Made by a program: the position numbers and the translations under genes. Shown one piece after another: positions 25,059-33,992 of a stretch of 37,189 nucleotides of DNA. Source of the stretch: Spirochaetota bacterium (GTDB lineage: Bacteria; Spirochaetota; UBA4802; UB4802); NCBI GenBank assembly GCA_026414805.1, contig JAOAIH010000026.1, positions 1-37,189 of the forward strand, given 5' to 3'. The notes beneath the pieces were generated by a model that saw only the letters and a program-made list of their open reading frames with translations, was not told where the DNA came from and made no database searches. Position 1 is the first letter of the stretch, and each line of letters begins with the position of its first letter.

Positions 25059-25571
25059 ATGTTAGAAAGTTATTTTGAAAAATTTAAACGTTGGTATCTT
25101 TTCAATACTGAAAAAATAAAGTATGTTGGCAAAAAAAATGAAAAGCATGCCTGTATACTGTGTGCAATACGTGACCATGCAAATGATGTTGAGAGCCTTG
25201 AAGTATATCGTACCGATACATTTATTGTTTCAGTTAATTTATACCCTTTTAATCCCGGGCACTGTATGATTTTCCCCATTAAGCATATTGACAAGCTTGA
25301 GGATCTTGGTATTGATGATGTTGTTGCATTGCATAGGTTAACAATAAAAACAATTAATATATTAAAAGAAGAATTTAACCCGTCAGGATTTAATGTTGGG
25401 TACAATCTTGGTTCATGGAGTGGGGCAAGTATAGCTCATATCCATTTACATGTTGTGCCGCGCTTCCCAAACGAACTGGGATTTCTTGATGTTATATCAC
25501 ATACGCGTGTAATGGTAGTGGATCCACATGATGTGTGTGAAAGACTAAAGAAAAGATTTAGCTTGGAATAA
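25059..25571 (+). CDS. HIT-family nucleotide hydrolase/phosphorylase
   Basis: A 170-residue histidine-triad protein. The triad H127-x-H129-x-H131 is in SIAHIHLHVVPR, and NLYPFNPGHCMIFPIKHI is the conserved core strand region; C32 and C35 in CILC resemble the zinc pair of AP4A-phosphorylase-like and Fhit-like members. It would hydrolyse dinucleoside polyphosphates or nucleotide conjugates. It is 26 bases after the cytochrome gene and converges with the zinc-ribbon gene at a 4-base gap. Confidence 0.92.
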   Translation: MLESYFEKFKRWYLFNTEKIKYVGKKNEKHACILCAIRDHANDVESLEVYRTDTFIVSVNLYPFNPGHCMIFPIKHIDKLEDLGIDDVVALHRLTIKTINILKEEFNPSGFNVGYNLGSWSGASIAHIHLHVVPRFPNELGFLDVISHTRVMVVDPHDVCERLKKRFSLE

Positions 25572-25575
25572 ATAT

Positions 25576-25770
25576 TTAGTGTTTTGCCGTTTCTTCAGCT
25601 TCAAAAAGCAATTCAATATCTTTTTTATTTAATTTTATAGTAAACGGTTCATTGCACATGGGACAGTTTCCCGTATTAATGCCGATTGAAAGTTCATTAA
25701 TTTTTAATTGTAATTTTGAGCCGCATAACAGACAGGTAAAATCATTTGCACGCATTGGATGTGGCAGCAT
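25576..25770 (-). CDS. Small zinc-ribbon protein
   Basis: A 64-residue protein with CLLC and CPMC pairs about 22 residues apart, the layout of a rubredoxin-like zinc ribbon, and a short helical acidic tail. I chose the ATG at 25770 because a perfect AGGAGG lies 6 bases upstream; a longer frame to 25806 has no such site. No function is known. It is a single gene opposite to its neighbours. Confidence 0.75.
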   Translation of the reverse strand: MLPHPMRANDFTCLLCGSKLQLKINELSIGINTGNCPMCNEPFTIKLNKKDIELLFEAEETAKH

Positions 25771-25839
25771 TAGTGGCCTCCTGGCACTATAGATGGTATT
25801 ATGCATATATAAAAAATCTACCTTGAAAATATAAAATAG

Positions 25840-25868
25840 TTGTCAAGTATTTTATACAAATATACAAT
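25840..25868 (+). promoter_or_regulatory. Sigma-70-type promoter for the TPR-dprA operon
   Basis: TTGTCA (25840-25845), 17-base spacer, TACAAT (25863-25868); each hexamer differs from consensus at one position. It leaves a 5' untranslated region of about 150 bases before the TPR gene at 26029, in which I see no clear riboswitch or hairpin. The rest of the 25771-26028 gap holds no gene. Confidence 0.6.
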
Positions 25869-26028
25869 TAAAAACAATATCTTTGTTCTGATGAAACTGA
25901 GATTGAAAAAATGATATTGATGCCAATCACTGTTTTAAAAGAGATTTGCTTATGGTTGTGTGGTTCAAAAGCTATTCTATTTTCAGGTGTGCTACATACA
26001 ACGTTTTAAAAGTCTAAAAGGGGGTATA

Positions 26029-26748
26029 ATGTCAAAATTAAAAAAAATCAGCATACCATTACTTATTATAAGCAGTATTGTTGCAATAGTCATTATCTTT
26101 GATGGAGATATTATAAAGAAAATTTTTGTATTAAAACCAGTCCGAGTTGTTACTCAAAGTGAGATTACAAGAATGGAAGAGGAATTGTCTGAACTTACCT
26201 CAAAAAGTATTTCAAATCCTGAAGTGATAAATAAAATAGGGGTGTTGTACCAAAATTTAGGTGCAAAGTATAATGAACGGGAAGCATGGGACCCTGCAAT
26301 AGATGCATTGCAAAAAGCTTTGGGATATGGAAGAAATAATCCCCTTGTCCATTATCAGTTAGCCATAGCATATGCTAACAGAGGATCACAGTTAGAGAAT
26401 AAGGATGATATTGACAAAGCACACATTCACTATGAAAAAGCCTTACAAATGGACCCTAATTTTACTGAGGCTAAATACGGTTTGGCAATTCTTTTATTCT
26501 ATGAAAAAGAAAACCGACAAAAAGCGGTACAACTGATGGAAGAGATAACAAAACAAAAGCCAACATTTTACAGGGCTCGATTTGCTCTGGGAAGATTTTA
26601 TTATGAAAATAAAGACCTTAACAGGTCACTATCGGTTTACCAAGATCTTTATACTGACCTTGAAAAGCTGGATTCACCACTGGCAAAGGAATATAAACAG
26701 GCATGTAAAGAAAATATTCAACGAATAACTGCTGAATTAGCACGGTGA
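26029..26748 (+). CDS. Membrane-anchored TPR protein
   Basis: A 239-residue protein with a Lys-rich start and one membrane helix (about residues 10-26), a short charged helix, and three to four TPR-like units (AWDPAIDALQKALGYGRNNPLVHYQLAIAYANRG; AHIHYEKALQMDPNFTEAKYGLAILLF; a third near YRARFALGRFYYENKDLNRSLSVY). The bulk should face the periplasm. Its role is unknown. The ATG at 26029 with AGGGGG 5-8 bases upstream is preferred over a longer frame from 25960. It is 7 bases before dprA. Confidence 0.82.
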   Translation: MSKLKKISIPLLIISSIVAIVIIFDGDIIKKIFVLKPVRVVTQSEITRMEEELSELTSKSISNPEVINKIGVLYQNLGAKYNEREAWDPAIDALQKALGYGRNNPLVHYQLAIAYANRGSQLENKDDIDKAHIHYEKALQMDPNFTEAKYGLAILLFYEKENRQKAVQLMEEITKQKPTFYRARFALGRFYYENKDLNRSLSVYQDLYTDLEKLDSPLAKEYKQACKENIQRITAELAR

Positions 26749-26755
26749 TTCAATT

Positions 26756-27844
26756 ATGGACAAAAAAATTTATGCTGTTGCTGTGTCACTTATGAGTTCT
26801 GGCTTGTGGCATTTCTATGCAAAGTATCAGCCCGAAATAATCTACAATGAATGTGTTTCTGCTCATGAACAAAAAGTTCAGGAGTATTATTCACAATGGT
26901 ATAGCAAGAGCCCGCTTGAAGAAGCACAAACAATTGTTGAATTGTGCAACAAAATGAATGTGAAAATGATTACTTATTGGGATGATGAATACCCATGTTT
27001 GCTAAAGGAAATTGTTTATCCTCCAGCTGTGTTATATCTCAGAGGTATTATGCCAAAAAACATGTGTCTTGCAATTGTTGGCACCAGAAATGAAGATACA
27101 CTCTCTGGTTCAATTGCTGAACGGCTTTCTGGTATTTTGGCTAAATATGGTATAACTATAGTCAGTGGTCTTGCAATTGGAATTGATCGCAGAGCTCATA
27201 TAGGGGCTCTAAAGTCTGGTGGTTCTACCATTGGAGTTATGGCCAATGGCATAGATATGTTATACCCTTCAAGTAACCGTGATGTCTATACTGATATTAT
27301 AAACTCGGGCAACGGATGTGTGTTATCTGAATACCCACCGAAAGCACGAATAAGCAAGTGGACATTTGTAAGAAGAAACAGAATTGTCAGCGGATTATCA
27401 CAAGGTGTTATAGTAATTAAAGCTGGCGAAAAAAGTGGGGCACTGATTACAGCACGCTATGCTCTTGAACAAAACAGAGAATTGTTTGTGTGTCCAGGCC
27501 ATTCCTTTGATGAAGGATATAAGGGGTGCTACATGCTATTGAAAGAAGGAGCACACCCTGTGTATAACGAACAGGATATTTTTGAAGTTCTTAACGTTGA
27601 TAAAATTAATATTGAGCCAACACTTTTTCAAAACAATCAATACAGGCACGTTACAACAAACGTAAATCTTGCAGTGTATAACGATGATGATATTGTAAAA
27701 ACGTTGCAACATGGTTCATTGGATGTTGATTCGTTAATCAGGGCTGTTGGCAAAAGCAGTGGTGAGGTGCTTGAAAAATTAACCACAATGGAATTAGAAG
27801 GAATTATTACCAGGCAGGGAAATATTATATCATTAAACAAATGA
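26756..27844 (+). CDS. dprA: DNA-protecting protein DprA (Smf)
   Basis: DprA binds incoming single-stranded DNA and loads RecA during natural transformation; it is also widely present in non-competent bacteria. The Rossmann-like domain is clear: LAIVGTRNED, GITIVSGLAIGIDRRAHIGAL, STIGVMANGIDMLYPSSN, LSEYPPKARISKWTFVRRNRIVSGLS and VIKAGEKSGALITARYALEQNRELFVCPG. A winged-helix domain occupies the C-terminus (about 300-360). The 362-residue length is normal. It is 7 bases after the TPR gene and 7 before the haem-c membrane protein. Confidence 0.95.
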   Translation: MDKKIYAVAVSLMSSGLWHFYAKYQPEIIYNECVSAHEQKVQEYYSQWYSKSPLEEAQTIVELCNKMNVKMITYWDDEYPCLLKEIVYPPAVLYLRGIMPKNMCLAIVGTRNEDTLSGSIAERLSGILAKYGITIVSGLAIGIDRRAHIGALKSGGSTIGVMANGIDMLYPSSNRDVYTDIINSGNGCVLSEYPPKARISKWTFVRRNRIVSGLSQGVIVIKAGEKSGALITARYALEQNRELFVCPGHSFDEGYKGCYMLLKEGAHPVYNEQDIFEVLNVDKINIEPTLFQNNQYRHVTTNVNLAVYNDDDIVKTLQHGSLDVDSLIRAVGKSSGEVLEKLTTMELEGIITRQGNIISLNK

Positions 27845-27851
27845 AGGTTGC

Positions 27852-28460
27852 ATGATAGTTAAAAGAGTGCTTATTATTATGTTAGCTATGTTATGGTGTA
27901 TAAGCTTTATACAGATTTTTTCTGTGCCACCATATATTGGCGATATATTTGGTATATATAAATCGGGTTATTTTAAAGAACTTGAAAGAAATATGTATAT
28001 TATTACCGATAGTTTTTTGCACATTAAGACAATGTCAAAAGCTGAGTATGCCTGGATATACCTTAAAGATTTGCAGAAGCGTTTTGGTATAAACATTCAC
28101 GTGTATGATTCCATGGGAAATTTAATACAAGCTCCTGGCATGTCGGAGATAGTTAATAATAGGGATGTCTTGAATGTGATAAATGATATAAAGCCCCAGC
28201 CAAAGTTTGCTGTACACGGACGTATGTACAATGGAGTTATACCTGTATACAGGAAAACAGAATGTAATTTTTGCCATCAGCCTTCTCGTAAACCAGTGTT
28301 AGGCGTAATTGAATTTGCAATCCCGTTTGATGGTTATATTTACTATACCTCAGAGCGAACAATATTATTTATTATTATTACATTTGCTATCAGCGTTTTA
28401 TTGTTTGTGGTTATACGGTGGAATCCATATAAGGATATTAATGAACTGTTTGACAAATAG
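27852..28460 (+). CDS. Haem-c-binding membrane sensor-like protein without an output domain
   Basis: A 202-residue protein with membrane helices at about residues 5-24 and 168-187 enclosing a periplasmic domain that contains one haem-c site, CNFCH at C138-H142. VYDSMGNLI and VIPVYRKTECNFCHQP with VLGVIEFAIPFD recall the periplasmic haem sensor domain (DUF3365/Tll0287-like) of many chemotaxis and kinase receptors. Here the protein stops 14 residues after the second helix, so no kinase or methyl-accepting region follows. It could pass a redox signal to a partner or carry electrons. It lies in the dprA operon. Confidence 0.7.
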   Translation: MIVKRVLIIMLAMLWCISFIQIFSVPPYIGDIFGIYKSGYFKELERNMYIITDSFLHIKTMSKAEYAWIYLKDLQKRFGINIHVYDSMGNLIQAPGMSEIVNNRDVLNVINDIKPQPKFAVHGRMYNGVIPVYRKTECNFCHQPSRKPVLGVIEFAIPFDGYIYYTSERTILFIIITFAISVLLFVVIRWNPYKDINELFDK

Positions 28461-28522
28461 TGAAAGGTATTAATATTCATACGATATTTCAGGGTTAATG
28501 GTGATAGTGGATATACTATTCA

Positions 28523-28534
28523 GTAACTATCGCA
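28523..28534 (-). repeat. Iterated word, variant TGCGATAGTTAC
   Basis: The only clearly intergenic copy, between the haem-c membrane protein gene and topA; one mismatch. Confidence 0.6.
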
Positions 28535-28561
28535 TAAAAATTAGCATATAAGGAAATAGCC

Positions 28562-30664
28562 ATGGCTGAACATAGAAAAACACTTGTGATTGTTGAGTCA
28601 CCAACAAAAGCAAAAACAATAAATAAATATTTGGGGAAAGATTACATCATTGCGTCGTCAATGGGGCATATCATTGATTTGCCAAAATCACGGTTGGCTG
28701 TTGATGTGAATAATGATTTTAAGCCTGAATATATCCCTATACGAGGGAAGGCAAAAATAATAAATGATTTAAAAAAGAAAGCTTTTGAAGCTAAAAATGT
28801 TTTACTGGCAACTGACCCTGACCGTGAAGGCGAAGCAATATCGTGGCATCTTGCAAATGTTTTGAAAGATAAAAATAATGATATCAAACGCATTGAATTT
28901 CATGAGATAACCGAAGATGCAATTAAAGAAGCAGTGAAGAATGCCCGGGACATTAACATGGATTTAGTCAATGCACAGCAGGCACGACGAATCCTTGACA
29001 GGCTTGTTGGATATTATTTAAGCCCAATATTGTGGAAGAAAGTTAAAAAGGGGTTATCTGCAGGAAGAGTACAGTCGGTTGCATTGCGGGTTATTTGCGA
29101 GCGCGAAAAGGAAATAGAAAACTTTATTCCACAAGAGTATTGGACGCTTGATGCCTTATTTGAACATCAAAAGCAGGAATTTACTGCAACACTGGTATCG
29201 GAAAATGGGAAAAAAATTGAATTAAAAACAAAAAATGATGTTGATAGGGTGCTCTCGCTCATAGAGGGAAAACCATTTACAGTTATTAATGTTGAACAAA
29301 AAGAAAGACGAAGAAAACCACAGCCACCGTATATCACCAGCAAATTGCAGCAGGATGCTGCCAGGCGATTAGGATTTTCCACTAGTAAAACCATGATGGT
29401 GGCACAGCAATTGTACGAAGGAGTAAACATTTCCGGTGAAGGGCAGGTTGGTTTGATTACCTATATGCGTACTGATTCTACGCGAATTGCACCTGCTGCA
29501 TTAGCATCAGTGAGGGAATATTTAAATAAAAATTTTACCAAAGAGTATATACCAGAAACGCCTAACTCATATCCAAATAAAAAAGGTGCACAGGATGCAC
29601 ATGAAGCAATACGGCCAACAAATGTGTTCAGGACTCCTGAATCAATTAAAAATGATCTAACTCCTGATCAATATAAATTATATTCGTTGATATGGAGGCG
29701 CTTTGTTTCGTCGCAAATGACGCCCGAGGTTTCACAAGTGGTTACTGTAACACTGAAAGTTGAAGATTTTGAATTCAGAGCAACCGGTAGCAGAGTATTA
29801 TTTAATGGATTTACAGCAATAGAAAAAGAAGAAAGTGCCGAAAAGAAATTATTGCCACAACTAGAAACAGGCCTGGTTCTTATGCCAAAAGCATTTGATC
29901 CACAGCAACATTTCACTTCACCACCTCCACGCTACAATGAAGCGTCGTTGGTTAAATTTTTGGAAGAATCAGGGATTGGCCGTCCTTCAACATACGCACC
30001 TACTATCAATACGTTGTTCAAGCGTTATTATGTTGTAAAACGTGGGAAACAGTTAGTGCCAACGGTATTGGGCAGGTTGGTAAATGACATTATGGTTTCG
30101 TATTTTGAATCGCTTATTAATATTGATTTTACTGCACAGATGGAAGAAAAGCTTGATTTAATTGAGGAAGCAAAGAATGATTGGGTTAGCATGATAAAGG
30201 AATTTTACGAACCTTTCAAGTCAACAGTTCATCATGCCGAAGAACATATTGAGGATATGAAAAATATTTTAGATGAAGAAACAGACCTGTTGTGCGAAAA
30301 ATGCGGCAGCAAAATGGTAAAGCGTTTGGGGAAATTTGGCTTTTTCCTTGCTTGTTCTGCATTTCCAAAATGTTCAAATGCAAAACCATTGCCACTTGGC
30401 AAATGCCCCAAATGCGGTGGTGATATTATTAAACGCACCTCAAAACGACGTGGATCATTTTTTGCCTGCAACAGGTATCCTGAATGTGATTTTGCCACCC
30501 GCGAGCAAGCGTCAGAACATGCATGTCCAAAATGCGGTAGTCTGCTTTTTATCCGTAAGATAAAGAAAAAAGGTGAGATGCTTGTATGCTTAAATGAGCA
30601 ATGTGGGTATACGGTTACACTTCTGGATGAAGATAAAACGGATGCTGAAGTACAAGTAAGCTAA
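28562..30664 (+). CDS. topA: DNA topoisomerase I
   Basis: A type IA topoisomerase that relaxes negative supercoils. The TOPRIM domain starts LVIVESPTKAKTI with catalytic E12, and D85/D87 are in TDPDREGEA; the nucleophile Y301 is in GLITYMRTDSTRI. Three C-terminal zinc ribbons follow: CEKC...CSAFPKC (about 577-605), CPKC...CNRYPEC (about 618-643) and CPKC...CLNEQC (about 657-682). 700 residues is standard. AAGGA precedes the ATG. The order topA-xerC-hslV-hslU is common in bacteria. Confidence 0.98.
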   Translation: MAEHRKTLVIVESPTKAKTINKYLGKDYIIASSMGHIIDLPKSRLAVDVNNDFKPEYIPIRGKAKIINDLKKKAFEAKNVLLATDPDREGEAISWHLANVLKDKNNDIKRIEFHEITEDAIKEAVKNARDINMDLVNAQQARRILDRLVGYYLSPILWKKVKKGLSAGRVQSVALRVICEREKEIENFIPQEYWTLDALFEHQKQEFTATLVSENGKKIELKTKNDVDRVLSLIEGKPFTVINVEQKERRRKPQPPYITSKLQQDAARRLGFSTSKTMMVAQQLYEGVNISGEGQVGLITYMRTDSTRIAPAALASVREYLNKNFTKEYIPETPNSYPNKKGAQDAHEAIRPTNVFRTPESIKNDLTPDQYKLYSLIWRRFVSSQMTPEVSQVVTVTLKVEDFEFRATGSRVLFNGFTAIEKEESAEKKLLPQLETGLVLMPKAFDPQQHFTSPPPRYNEASLVKFLEESGIGRPSTYAPTINTLFKRYYVVKRGKQLVPTVLGRLVNDIMVSYFESLINIDFTAQMEEKLDLIEEAKNDWVSMIKEFYEPFKSTVHHAEEHIEDMKNILDEETDLLCEKCGSKMVKRLGKFGFFLACSAFPKCSNAKPLPLGKCPKCGGDIIKRTSKRRGSFFACNRYPECDFATREQASEHACPKCGSLLFIRKIKKKGEMLVCLNEQCGYTVTLLDEDKTDAEVQVS

Positions 30665-30669
30665 ACAGT

Positions 30670-31575
30670 ATGGACCACTATATTGATAAATTCATTCAAT
30701 ATCTTATTGCCGAAAAAAATGCTTCGCCTTTGACTGTTGAATCGTATGGCAAGGATTTGCATCAGTTTGTACATTTTCTGGAAAGCAATGGGCAATGCCC
30801 GGTAACTATCGCCACAATAACAACTGAAACAATCCGTGATTTTATTGATTATTGCTTTGAATTGGGAAATGAACTATCTACAATTGAGCGCAAAGTTGCA
30901 ACATTAAAATCGTTTTTTAAATACCTTGAGTTCCATAATTATATTGAACATAACCCAGCTCGCCAGATTCATTATTCAAAACACAGTAAATTCCTTCCCA
31001 CTTTTTTAACCTTTGATCAGATACAGAAACTGACATCATTTGAATGCAAAAGCTTTAGTGACTATCGTGATAAAGCACTGCTTGAAGTTTTTTACTCAAC
31101 AGGTGCACGTGTTTCGGAAATTGCTAATGCTGATGTTGAAGATTGTGATTGTGTGTCTAAAAGATTGAAAGTGATGGGGAAAGGTTCAAAGGAAAGAATT
31201 GTTTTTTTGAATGATACTGCAATTGTGTCATTGCAGAAATATTTTGACGAACGCAGAAAAAAGTTTGGTACAATAACCCAACCGCTCTTTGTAAATAATA
31301 ATGGCAAACGATTGACAACTAGAGGTATTTTTTATATTATTGATAAAAGAGCTAACCAGGCGCATTTGTGGAAATCAGTAACACCTCATGTGTTGCGTCA
31401 CAGTTTTGCAACTGAGTTGCTCAACAGGGGTGCAGACATTAAAGCTGTGCAGGATATGTTGGGGCATGAGAGTATTTCTACAACACAGAAATATACTCAC
31501 ACTACAACACAGCGATTAAAAGAATTATACATGAAGTACCATCCCCATGCACACAGGAGAAATGATAATGAGTAG
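30670..31575 (+). CDS. xerC: Tyrosine recombinase XerC
   Basis: Resolves chromosome dimers at the dif site with XerD. All catalytic residues are present: R147 (STGARVSE), K171 (GKGSKER), H240 and R243 (HVLRH), H266 (GHESI) and the nucleophile Y275 (TQKYTH). The N-terminal SAM-like core-binding domain spans about 1-90. 301 residues is normal. It follows topA by 5 bases and overlaps hslV by 8. Without the partner recombinase or the dif site in the window, XerC rather than XerD is inferred from the topA-hslVU context. It contains a GGCGATAGTTAC word at 30802-30813. Confidence 0.92.
   Translation: MDHYIDKFIQYLIAEKNASPLTVESYGKDLHQFVHFLESNGQCPVTIATITTETIRDFIDYCFELGNELSTIERKVATLKSFFKYLEFHNYIEHNPARQIHYSKHSKFLPTFLTFDQIQKLTSFECKSFSDYRDKALLEVFYSTGARVSEIANADVEDCDCVSKRLKVMGKGSKERIVFLNDTAIVSLQKYFDERRKKFGTITQPLFVNNNGKRLTTRGIFYIIDKRANQAHLWKSVTPHVLRHSFATELLNRGADIKAVQDMLGHESISTTQKYTHTTTQRLKELYMKYHPHAHRRNDNE
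30802..30813 (-). repeat. Iterated word GGCGATAGTTAC
   Basis: Exact copy, minus orientation, inside xerC, read on the gene strand as Val-Thr-Ile-Ala. Confidence 0.8.
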
Positions 31576-32113
31576 TACATCAATCCACGGTACCACGGTA
31601 CTTGCAATTAAAAAAGATAATGCATTTGCTATGGGATGTGACGGGCAGGTTACTCTTGGAGAAACAGTAATAAAAAGTAGAGCAGTGAAACTACGAAAGG
31701 TATATAACGATACAATACTTACCGGTTTTGCGGGCTCAGTAGCCGATGCGCTTACGCTGTTTGAACGGCTTGAGCAAAAGCTTGAATCGTATTCGGGTAA
31801 TATTCCGCGCTCGGTTGTGGAGCTTGCACGCGACTGGAGGTTGGACAGAGCTTTGCGCCGGCTTGAAGCTGTGCTTATTGTTGGCAACATACAGCATCTA
31901 TATTTAATAAGTGGCAATGGTGAAATTATTGAACCAGATGACGGCATAATTGGTATTGGTTCGGGTGGAAGTTATGCGATAGCTGCTGCACGAGCGCTTG
32001 TGCGCAATACCACATTAAGTGCATACGAAATAGTAAAACAATCATTGCTTATTGCATCTGAGATTTGCATTTATTCAAATAGTGCTATCACAATTGAGGA
32101 GATAAAAGCATAA
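31568..32113 (+). CDS. hslV: HslV peptidase subunit of the HslUV protease
   Basis: A threonine protease that forms a double hexamer and degrades proteins unfolded by HslU. From the chosen ATG the protein opens [18 protein letters not shown]; removal of eight residues would expose the catalytic Thr9 in GTTVLA, as in HslV proteins. [21 protein letters not shown] and [21 protein letters not shown] are family signatures. The ATG at 31568 has AGGAGA 7 bases upstream and is preferred over 31547. Its stop overlaps the hslU start by 1 base (TAATG). Confidence 0.96.
   Translation: MSSTSIHGTTVLAIKKDNAFAMGCDGQVTLGETVIKSRAVKLRKVYNDTILTGFAGSVADALTLFERLEQKLESYSGNIPRSVVELARDWRLDRALRRLEAVLIVGNIQHLYLISGNGEIIEPDDGIIGIGSGGSYAIAAARALVRNTTLSAYEIVKQSLLIASEICIYSNSAITIEEIKA
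31975..31985 (+). repeat. Iterated word, variant TGCGATAGCTG
   Basis: Two mismatches, inside hslV, read as Ala-Ile-Ala. Confidence 0.5.
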
Positions 32114-33525
32114 TGGGTGATATACAAATACAGTTTACTGAAGATAGCGATCTTACGCCACGGCAAATAGTCAGTGAGCTTGATAAATACATTATAGGGC
32201 AAAAAGATGCAAAAAAATGTGTGGCGATAGCTCTAAGGAACAGAAGTCGCAGGAAAAAATTGGACCCTGAGCTTCAAGAAGAAATTGCACCAAAAAACAT
32301 CATCATGATAGGGCCCACTGGTGTTGGTAAAACTGAAATTGCACGACGATTGTCACGGCTGGTAAATGCACCATTTATAAAAGTTGAAATTACAAAATAC
32401 ACTGAAGTTGGATATGTGGGTAGAGATGTTGAATCTATGATACGTGATTTAACATCTATAGCTGTAAACATGGTGAAAAAAGAATACAGTGCCATGGTAG
32501 AAGAAAAAGCGTTGAAGAATGCGTATGAAAAAATTGTAGATATAATCATTCCCAAAAAGGGATTTGAATTTGATGAACGGCAGATTTCAGGTTTTCATGC
32601 TGACAGGGAATCTATCTTTGAGTCTGATACATTGTATGAGCAAATGCGCGCACAATATATGGAAGATTTAAAAAGCGGTAAACTTGATGATCTTGAAATT
32701 GAATATGAAGCAGAAGCACCTAATGTAATTCCGGTAATGTCTATTATGGGGGGCTCAGGGTTTGAAGATATTGACCTGCAGATTCAATCAATGCTTGGCG
32801 ATTTGATGCCCAAAAAATCGAAGCGCAAAAAAAGCACAGTAAAGGATGCACTGCGTATATTCATTGCCGAAGAAACAGAAAAGCTTATTGATATGGAAAA
32901 AGTGACTAATGAGGCAATCCGTCGTGTTGAGGATATGGGAATAGTATTTATTGATGAAATAGATAAAATTGCTGGTGCTGAATCAAAAACAGGACCCGAT
33001 GTATCGCGCCAGGGAGTGCAACGAGATTTGCTGCCTATTGTTGAGGGAACAACCGTCAATACAAAATACGGGCCGGTAAAAACAAATCATATATTGTTTA
33101 TTGCTGCTGGTGCGTTCAATATTTCAAAGCCTTCAGACCTTATACCCGAACTTCAGGGAAGGTTCCCAATTCGCGTGGAATTGTCTTCGTTAACCGAAGA
33201 GGATTTCAGGAAGATACTCACAGTGCCAAAAAATTCACTCACACTGCAGTACAAAGAGCTGCTTAAAACTGAAGGCGTTACAATAGAATTTACTGATGAT
33301 GGCATTGCCGAGATAGCAAAGACAGCACAGTTGCTTAATGAGGAACATGAAAACATAGGTGCCCGCAGGTTACACACAATTATGGAAAAGCTACTTGAAG
33401 ATATACTCTTTGATGCCCCGGATTTAGATGATGCTCATAAAAACTTTGTCATCAATGCTGAATTTGTAAAAGCCAAGTTAGGACCTACACTAAAGAATAA
33501 GGATTTATCACGGTATATTTTGTAG
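32113..33525 (+). CDS. hslU: HslU ATPase subunit of the HslUV protease
   Basis: An AAA+ unfoldase of the Clp/Hsp100 group. Walker A GPTGVGKT is at residues 67-74, the pore loop GYVGRD at 100-105, and Walker B IVFIDEID near 277-284. The I-domain (about 110-240) is intact, and the C-terminal RYIL matches the tail that docks into HslV. 470 residues is typical. Start codon overlaps the hslV stop, so the pair is translationally coupled. It carries a GGCGATAGCTC word at 32223-32233. Confidence 0.97.
   Translation: MGDIQIQFTEDSDLTPRQIVSELDKYIIGQKDAKKCVAIALRNRSRRKKLDPELQEEIAPKNIIMIGPTGVGKTEIARRLSRLVNAPFIKVEITKYTEVGYVGRDVESMIRDLTSIAVNMVKKEYSAMVEEKALKNAYEKIVDIIIPKKGFEFDERQISGFHADRESIFESDTLYEQMRAQYMEDLKSGKLDDLEIEYEAEAPNVIPVMSIMGGSGFEDIDLQIQSMLGDLMPKKSKRKKSTVKDALRIFIAEETEKLIDMEKVTNEAIRRVEDMGIVFIDEIDKIAGAESKTGPDVSRQGVQRDLLPIVEGTTVNTKYGPVKTNHILFIAAGAFNISKPSDLIPELQGRFPIRVELSSLTEEDFRKILTVPKNSLTLQYKELLKTEGVTIEFTDDGIAEIAKTAQLLNEEHENIGARRLHTIMEKLLEDILFDAPDLDDAHKNFVINAEFVKAKLGPTLKNKDLSRYIL
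32223..32233 (+). repeat. Iterated word GGCGATAGCTC
   Basis: Exact copy inside hslU, read as Ala-Ile-Ala. Confidence 0.8.
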
Positions 33526-33711
33526 TTATGGGTTTGTGTAAAATACATTGCCACCCCTTACAAGATACCATGATAGTGCAATATCAGATTACTTAGTGGA
33601 CAATTTTATAATTAAAAAAGAACTTCCACACATTTGTTAAAAACACACTCAAATAATATTTTGAATAATGAGCATGTCCAGGGTGGGTTTAAGTAATTTC
33701 ATAATTAATTA

Positions 33712-33739
33712 TTGACATTTTTATATAATATGTTATTAT
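33712..33739 (+). promoter_or_regulatory. Strong sigma-70-type promoter upstream of cas6
   Basis: TTGACA at 33712-33717 (perfect consensus), 16-base spacer, TATTAT at 33734-33739 (one mismatch to TATAAT). Transcription would start near 33746, about 250 bases before cas6, and would run through a terminator-like hairpin first. It is the best promoter in the window by eye. Confidence 0.7.
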
Positions 33740-33745
33740 ATACAA

Positions 33746-33955
33746 AATTGTAATGAAAAAATAAAAATAGTACTATTGGGTTTGCAAATACACTGAACAC
33801 ATAGATGCAACATATGCAGTGTGACTGTCAATATCTTGAAAAAAAATCTGATATCTTTATATATAGAATGCTCACAATTGTTTTATATCGATTGGTGATT
33901 CATTAATGTAGTAAAAAAATTACAGGTGGGACACTATACGTCCCACCTGCTTTTT
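33746..33955 (+). ncRNA. Candidate short leader RNA or attenuator before cas6
   Basis: A transcript from the 33712 promoter that stops at the hairpin would be about 210 bases. It has no convincing ribosome site or reading frame, and contains a 7-pair stem near 33789-33823. It could be a regulatory small RNA or an untranslated leader whose terminator is conditionally read through into the cas genes. This is inference from promoter and terminator geometry only. Confidence 0.35.
33923..33955 (+). terminator. Intrinsic terminator-like hairpin upstream of cas6
   Basis: A perfect 10-base stem (CAGGTGGGAC at 33923-33932 with GTCCCACCTG at 33940-33949), a 7-base loop and a C followed by five Ts. It is the only classical Rho-independent terminator I found in the window. 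It lies about 400 bases after hslU and 37 bases before cas6. Confidence 0.8.
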
Positions 33956-33992
33956 ATATTATAAACATAGATAAAATATAAGGAGTTTGATG

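Larger units (their letters stand above)
33526..33992 (+). other. Leader region of the CRISPR-Cas operon
   Basis: 467 bases between hslU and cas6 with no protein gene I can support. It holds, in order, a strong promoter at 33712-33739, a possible stem at 33789-33823 (ACACTG with CAGTGT plus a U-G pair, loop 21 bases) and a perfect terminator-like hairpin at 33923-33955, then the cas6 ribosome site. The 33540-33710 part is AT-rich without recognised features. No CRISPR repeats are present. Confidence 0.6.

Noticed and set aside
30670-31575. The tyrosine recombinase as a phage or integron integrase
   Set aside because: Its position between topA and hslV and its normal XerC length fit the housekeeping dimer-resolution enzyme.
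33805-33906. A 33-residue reading frame in the leader before cas6
   Set aside because: It has no ribosome site and no recognisable family, and its position inside an AT-rich leader is compatible with chance. It is left only as a possible leader peptide.
33923-33949. The perfect palindrome as a CRISPR repeat
   Set aside because: It occurs once, is followed by a T-run and has no spacer-like neighbours; an intrinsic terminator explains it better.
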